DNA of 64,000 nt from Lingula anatina. Lineage: Eukaryota; Brachiopoda; Lingulata; Lingulida; Lingulidae. The position numbers and the translations under genes are program-made. The stretch is from positions 240,194-304,193 of the forward strand of contig NW_019775735.1 of the NCBI RefSeq assembly GCF_001039355.2, written 5' to 3'. Below, in pieces: positions 60,601 to 64,000 of this stretch (positions are counted from its first letter, which is position 1; each line of letters begins with the position of its first letter). The notes under the pieces were generated by a model. It did no database searches, was not told where the DNA came from, and worked only from the letters and a program-made list of their open reading frames with translations.

Positions 60601-63186
60601 TATTCAGTGGAATAGTTGCACCCGGTCCACAACATATATTAATTTTCGTTTAAATGCTACGTCTGTATTCGTAGGCCACTAGGGGTCGGTGTGACTTGAC
60701 CTACACTAATATTATGGCGGTATTATATTGGAGGCGCTTACCTTTTGTTGGCAATGCTCCCACGTTAGCGCGATAACTCCAAAAAGTGATGGTATAAATG
60801 AAACGCAGTACCCCACATGTGCTTTAGGAAAAGTCAACCGTGGTTAAGTTTAAGATTGTTACACTGTAGTAAAAACAGCCTATATATTTTAGTTAAGTAA
60901 ACTAAATTATCTGCCTTGGTTGTTATTATTTCGTTATATATTTACTTGTATACATTTTATGAACTTAATTAGTTTGTTAATTTGGATAATAAATTGCTAC
61001 ATCCATGCCATTGGAATAATATTTCAGACAAAGGTGAACAAAAGCAAACTGCATTTGAAAGAAAATTCCGGATTTGTGTAAAAAAGTACATAACATTTTT
61101 CTGAATTTAACATTTTTTTTTTCTGAACACACATCTCTTTTAACATTCAGTCTTTTGTATGAAAATTAAGACGCGTAAAAAATAAGACATTATCTAATAA
61201 ATTGTATATGTGTTTCCCTCATATATCCAAATGTTAATTAAATATTTGAATTCTATTTCCATAAATGTAATGCTCAACTTATTTACAACTTGATTTTTTA
61301 ACATTTTAGGGCTGTCTATGTCATATACATATGTTGTTGCCTTGGTTCTAAAGAAACAAACAAAGAAAAAACAGCAACCAAAATGTATGGTATGGCTACA
61401 AATTTAGAAAAAAATGGACTGCTGTTGGTTCCCAGTGTTCCAGGATAATCTAGACAAAAATTACTCAAAGGCAGGTGTGGTTAACCAACCATAATATCAT
61501 TCTTGCCCTTTGAGACCCCAAAAGACCTAGTCACTGGGCTTTTGTTGGACCATAGCCCAGGAACGGTGCCTAATATCAACATGGGTAGCCATAAACGTCA
61601 TTTTTTGCCGCAATTTGTATTCTTTAACAAGTAGCAAATCAAAGCTTCGGATTGACGAGCGAATTAGACGGACGCTGTGTTGTTACCTGCTTTAAGTCTC
61701 TCTAGCGTCAACAGCATTTAAGTGCCCTCATTACCAGACCAGAGAAAGGAGTGATTTTGGTAATGGCTTAAGGTCGCGATGTTAGAGCTGCAAGGTTTAA
61801 AAGGCTGCAGGAATAAACGTCTTTTTTATATGGGGCACCAGAACGCCGGAGTCTTTGCATATGATTTATATGGTGCACTGAAGAGGCATCCGGTTCTTAT
61901 TGACCTTAATTGAAATGCAAGTTTCCAATAAATATCAAAATGGCAGGAAATGCACTGGAAGAGGTTGATGTTGTATCTTGACTTTTGAGAAACTGTAGTT
62001 GATTTAAAACAATATCTGTAAAATATGTGCAAAGCTAGGTACATTTAATTAACTTATGAAATATAAATAAATTAATTTATAAATGTATATCTTATATAAG
62101 AAGGTAAATATATGTCATCGGTCAAGTTTCTAATCAAAATTGTAATAGGTTTTATCTTTATTATTTTTTTGATTAAAGCTAAATATTAAGATAAGCCTAT
62201 TTTGTCTGCTGACATAAAGAGTGAAATATCTTTACCTTTTCATTTTGTGATGATAAATATATTAATATTTTGATTTTAATAGTTTGACATCTAAAACCAA
62301 AATATCGAGCTTAAAAATATCTTGGAAACAATGTTTCCATCGAAATTTTCAGATAAGTCAGCAATCTTTTTTTGAATAAATTGGATGTACTAATGAGAGG
62401 TATCATGAACTCTTCATCACGCGTTTGGTTACAAAAACATGTATAGAAAATTGTTAGAGAAATTAATGAACACGAAAGTGTACGCATACTAAAAATGTTG
62501 CTTGGAATGTGCAAATAGATTTAGAAGAGCTTTGCCAAGATATATGTATGTATGTACCTATTTTTTTTAGACCAGGCCCTGGAGATATTTGATCAGATGG
62601 CTTGTTACATTTCTGACATGGTACCGCACATATTAATAAGGTTTCTTTAAGGTGGATGACCTACCATGGATTTTTCAATGTGAAAATTCATTCTTGAGGA
62701 TTCATTCACAGGGTACTCATATCTCCCGCAGATGTATTTTAAAACACGATTCAAAGTAAAGGTTTGACCTTTTTTAGACTCATTTCAAGTTGAGTTCTGA
62801 AATTAGTAACAGCGGGGCCTCTGTAAAATATCGATACGTACAGCGCTGTGGTTTGTGTTGAAATAAATTATCGTTACGAAACCAGGGGTCGAAAGAGGTC
62901 CTCTGCCAGTATACTCATCTGACATTATTTTACGTGCATACAATTTATTTTTTTCATGTCCAATTCATTACACCATAAACATTGTTTTAGTTTAAAGGTT
63001 GGTTCTGATTTTAAAAATTCCCTATTGTTTTCATGTAACGTACTGTGCATGCACTCAGTATACAGTTAATGTACACTAATTTGATGCTTTGGATATGAGG
63101 TAATGATACATTTGACAGCTTCTATCTGAACTTAGATATCCCAATTAATAGGCAAACAATGCATATTATATTTATTACAGTACTTT
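57640..63186. other. Non-coding stretch
   Basis: AT-rich DNA with short homopolymers (poly-A at 58861). No promoter, exon, RNA gene or mobile element could be supported. Confidence 0.5.
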
Positions 63187-63187
63187 A

Positions 63188-63236
<49 letters not shown>
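63187..63236 (+). repeat. (ATT)n microsatellite
   Basis: About 16 units, the fourth long ATT-type array in the last 17 kb of the window. Confidence 0.95.
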
Positions 63237-64000
63237 TCCAGACGAACGAAACTTCTCATTTAGAGAGCACATCCTATATATGCGTAAATGCCAAGTTAAT
63301 GTCTTTATGGTTTAAGCATACATTTTATTTTTAGGCAGTTATTTTTCTTTGATTGCATATTGTCTGTTTTCCATCTTTGATAGTTATTCTTGAATTTTTT
63401 AAGTTGATGTGTTATCAATACGTTCCAAAGATACCAATATCTATGTAATGGACGATTCATGTTGACCAAAGCTAAATATATATACAATATGGGATGTGAT
63501 ATGATTGACATTAGTTTAAAAATATTAATCATTCTAAATATTTACGTGTTAACTATGACAACAAAATACCAATATTCGCTTAATTGAAACTCCCTAATGT
63601 AAAATGAATCCGTCATTTCACTAACGTCTGTCAAGAAAACCTTCAATAGAATACCAATACAATTTGTATGAAATCATTTAATCACAATTAATAATTTGTC
63701 ATGGTCGCTATCACAAAGTCAATTCATACTTTGTATATGTTCTTCGACATCGGCCTTTTTTATATCAACCACCGTAGAATTGAAGTAACATACCTAACTG
63801 GTGACACGGGGCTTATGTTACGAAACCTGAACTGACATGATTGCGCCGACGGTGAGGCATCGTCTTACCGTAATGATAGTATTCAGCTCTCTTTAACATA
63901 ACTGGAGAATACTACCTTTTAAAACAGGTTATGTTGAAGTGGCGAATTAAATAATGTAGATGTATTTTTGCTGATTTGGGAGTAAAATATATTAAAGTCC
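63237..64000. other. Non-coding stretch to the window end
   Basis: AT-rich, nothing recognised. Confidence 0.5.

Overview
The window looks like AT-rich, gene-poor nuclear DNA of an animal. Three things point that way: metazoan splice consensus and TATA/CCAAT promoters; exact matches to animal factor sites (YY1-like AAGATGGCGGC, nuclear-receptor DR1, CTCF-like core, ZNF143-like core); and many simple repeats (ATT, TTTA, GA, GT, GACA, long poly-A). There are no operons, no long open frames and no bacterial-type genes. A bilaterian invertebrate with long introns fits, but I cannot name the species. No rRNA gene, intact tRNA gene, CRISPR array or intact transposon was seen.

Layout. 1-11 kb: a lone candidate plus-strand exon (1145-1253), a short diverged direct repeat (5.5-5.9 kb), a decayed tRNA-derived SINE head (9.0 kb), and the best coding candidate. 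That candidate is a minus-strand gene for a small secreted protein (exons 10915-10825 and 9370-9201, possibly ending at 2624-2536 or near 8.3 kb). 11-22 kb: mostly non-coding, with a candidate start-codon exon (14704-14758), a DR1 plus CTCF-like pair at 18.0 kb and a perfect hairpin at 20.0 kb. 22346-26044: a 1849-base segment present twice around a single N, almost certainly two unmerged overlapping contig ends. 27-33 kb: candidate minus exons, a 76-base poly-A run and non-coding DNA. 33.2-38.7 kb: a TATA promoter with an upstream ZNF143-like site, an ATG-free first exon, a second exon and a possible third. 43 kb: a minus-strand candidate start exon. 44.6 kb: a second promoter-like block (two CCAAT boxes and TATA). 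50.6 kb: a GC-richer module with an E-box, a DR1-type element and a splice donor. 51-64 kb: nothing but AT-rich DNA and ATT arrays that I can support.

How it may work together. Nuclear-receptor sites (DR1 at 18.0, 23.4/25.3 and 50.7 kb, DR2 at 19.5 kb, a TCAAGGTCA half-site at 45.3 kb) and YY1-like sites (9.7, 14.5, 48.2 kb) are scattered between the transcribed pieces. This would suit the regulatory surroundings of one or a few long-intron genes. That is inference. Exon calls rest on splice signals, phase and codon texture only. No homology was recognised, and exon predictions made by eye in AT-rich DNA have a high false-positive rate; the confidences reflect this.
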